NCBI GenBank assembly: GCA_945878995.1 | Contig: CAMCUN010000030.1 | Span: 1 to 44,181, forward strand | Direction: 5' to 3' | Source of the DNA: Polaromonas sp. YR568 | Lineage (GTDB): Bacteria; Pseudomonadota; Gammaproteobacteria; Burkholderiales; Burkholderiaceae_C | DNA length: 44,181 nt | Shown: positions 43,552-44,181 of the stretch, piece by piece | Position numbering within the stretch: the first letter of the stretch is position 1 | How the letters are laid out: every line of letters starts with the position of its first letter | The notes under the pieces: generated by a model | The model's input: the letters and a program-made list of their open reading frames with translations, nothing else | Databases searched by the model: none | Told to the model about the DNA's origin: nothing | Position numbers and translations under genes: made by a program

Positions 43552-44181
43552 TCAGATGCGTTTGAACACCAGCGTGCCATTGGTGCCGCCAAAGCCAAAG
43601 TTGTTTTTCACGGCCACCTCTATCCTCAGATCACGCGCTGTGTTGGCGCAGTAGTCCAAGTCGCATTCCGGGTCGGGGTTGTCGAGGTTGATGGTGGGCG
43701 GCACTTTTTGGTGGTGCAGGGCCAACACAGTGAACACCGACTCAATGCCGCCTGCGCCACCGAGCAGGTGGCCGGTCATGGACTTGGTCGAACTCACCAC
43801 CATGCGCTTGGCGTGGTCCCCGAGTGCGGCCTTGATGGCGTTGGTCTCGTTCACATCGCCCAGCGGTGTGGACGTGCCGTGCGCATTGAGGTAGTCGACC
43901 TGGTCGGCGTTGATGCCGGCGTTGCGCATGGCCCCCAGCATGGCGCGGCGCGGGCCGTCCATGTTGGGCGCGGTCATGTGGCCGGCGTCGGCGCTCATGC
44001 CGTAGCCCGCCAGCTCGGCGTAGATTTTGGCGCCACGCGCCTTGGCGTGTTCGTACTCTTCGAGCACCATGACGCCCGCGCCCTCGCCCAGCACAAAGCC
44101 GTCGCGGTCTTTGTCCCAGGGACGGCTGGCGGTTTGCGGGTCGTCGTTGCGGGTGGACAGCGCGCGCATGGCAGCAAAGCC
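43552..44181 (-). CDS. fabF: Beta-ketoacyl-ACP synthase II, 3' part
   Basis: Partial: the last 209 residues; the 5' part, with the active-site Cys, lies beyond the window. Condensing enzyme of fatty acid elongation. The two catalytic His are visible in [11 protein letters not shown] and [13 protein letters not shown], and the Phe gate region is [16 protein letters not shown] near the end. [21 protein letters not shown] is typical of FabF. The frame is open to the window edge with GFAAM before the first internal Met. Confidence 0.96.
   Translation of the reverse strand, partial: GFAAMRALSTRNDDPQTASRPWDKDRDGFVLGEGAGVMVLEEYEHAKARGAKIYAELAGYGMSADAGHMTAPNMDGPRRAMLGAMRNAGINADQVDYLNAHGTSTPLGDVNETNAIKAALGDHAKRMVVSSTKSMTGHLLGGAGGIESVFTVLALHHQKVPPTINLDNPDPECDLDYCANTARDLRIEVAVKNNFGFGGTNGTLVFKRI

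Noticed and set aside
1..44181. CRISPR array, tRNA or rRNA genes, insertion sequences
   Set aside because: I saw no regularly spaced direct repeats, no cloverleaf with CCA-end context, no rRNA-like blocks and no transposase on either strand.

Overview
The window looks like a chromosomal piece of a GC-rich betaproteobacterium of the order Burkholderiales, most likely family Comamonadaceae. The reasons are the asd-fimV-truA-trpF-trpB-trpA-accD block, the mucD-lepA-lepB-rnc-era-recO-pdxJ-acpS-nagZ block, a Bug/TctC-type binding protein and dense minus-strand operons joined by 1-4 base start/stop overlaps. I recognise no rRNA, tRNA, insertion sequence, prophage or CRISPR array.

Region 1 (70-21017, all minus strand) is a run of 18 genes, most overlapping by 1-4 bases, that looks like one catabolic unit. 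In transcription order it holds a lipocalin-like protein, a PaaN-type aldehyde dehydrogenase, a carotenoid-cleavage-type dioxygenase, an acyl-CoA ligase, an alpha/beta hydrolase, a Bug binding protein, a nitronate-monooxygenase-like flavoprotein, an SCP-x-type thiolase, a DUF1295 membrane reductase-like protein, a second thiolase, a two-domain HxlR regulator, the branched-chain-type ABC transporter genes livH, livM, livG and livF, a second acyl-CoA ligase, livK and a flavin monooxygenase. Together they suggest uptake of a hydrophobic or carboxylated substrate, oxidative C=C or C-C cleavage, aldehyde oxidation, CoA activation and thiolysis. The substrate is unknown; an apocarotenoid, terpenoid or aryl-alkene is my inference.

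Region 2 (21018-22940, minus strand) is a small accessory patch: a RelE/ParE-type toxin with its antitoxin, two overlapping genes I do not recognise, and a YciI-like protein.

Region 3 (23100-33052, plus strand) is core metabolism. A 33-codon Thr/Ile-rich reading frame precedes asd and may be an attenuation leader peptide. asd, a short fimV-like gene, truA, trpF, trpB and trpA then follow with every junction overlapping. After a REP-type inverted repeat come accD, a LON-domain protein, lysS and a YgjP-type metallohydrolase.

Region 4 (33251-44181, minus strand) is the conserved mucD to nagZ block, with a small membrane protein and the 3' part of fabF upstream. No rpoE-rseA-rseB genes lie between fabF and mucD. 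The 561-base space between mucD and lepA holds a strong terminator for mucD transcripts, a cluster of DnaA-box-like sites, and a candidate plus-strand small transcription unit.
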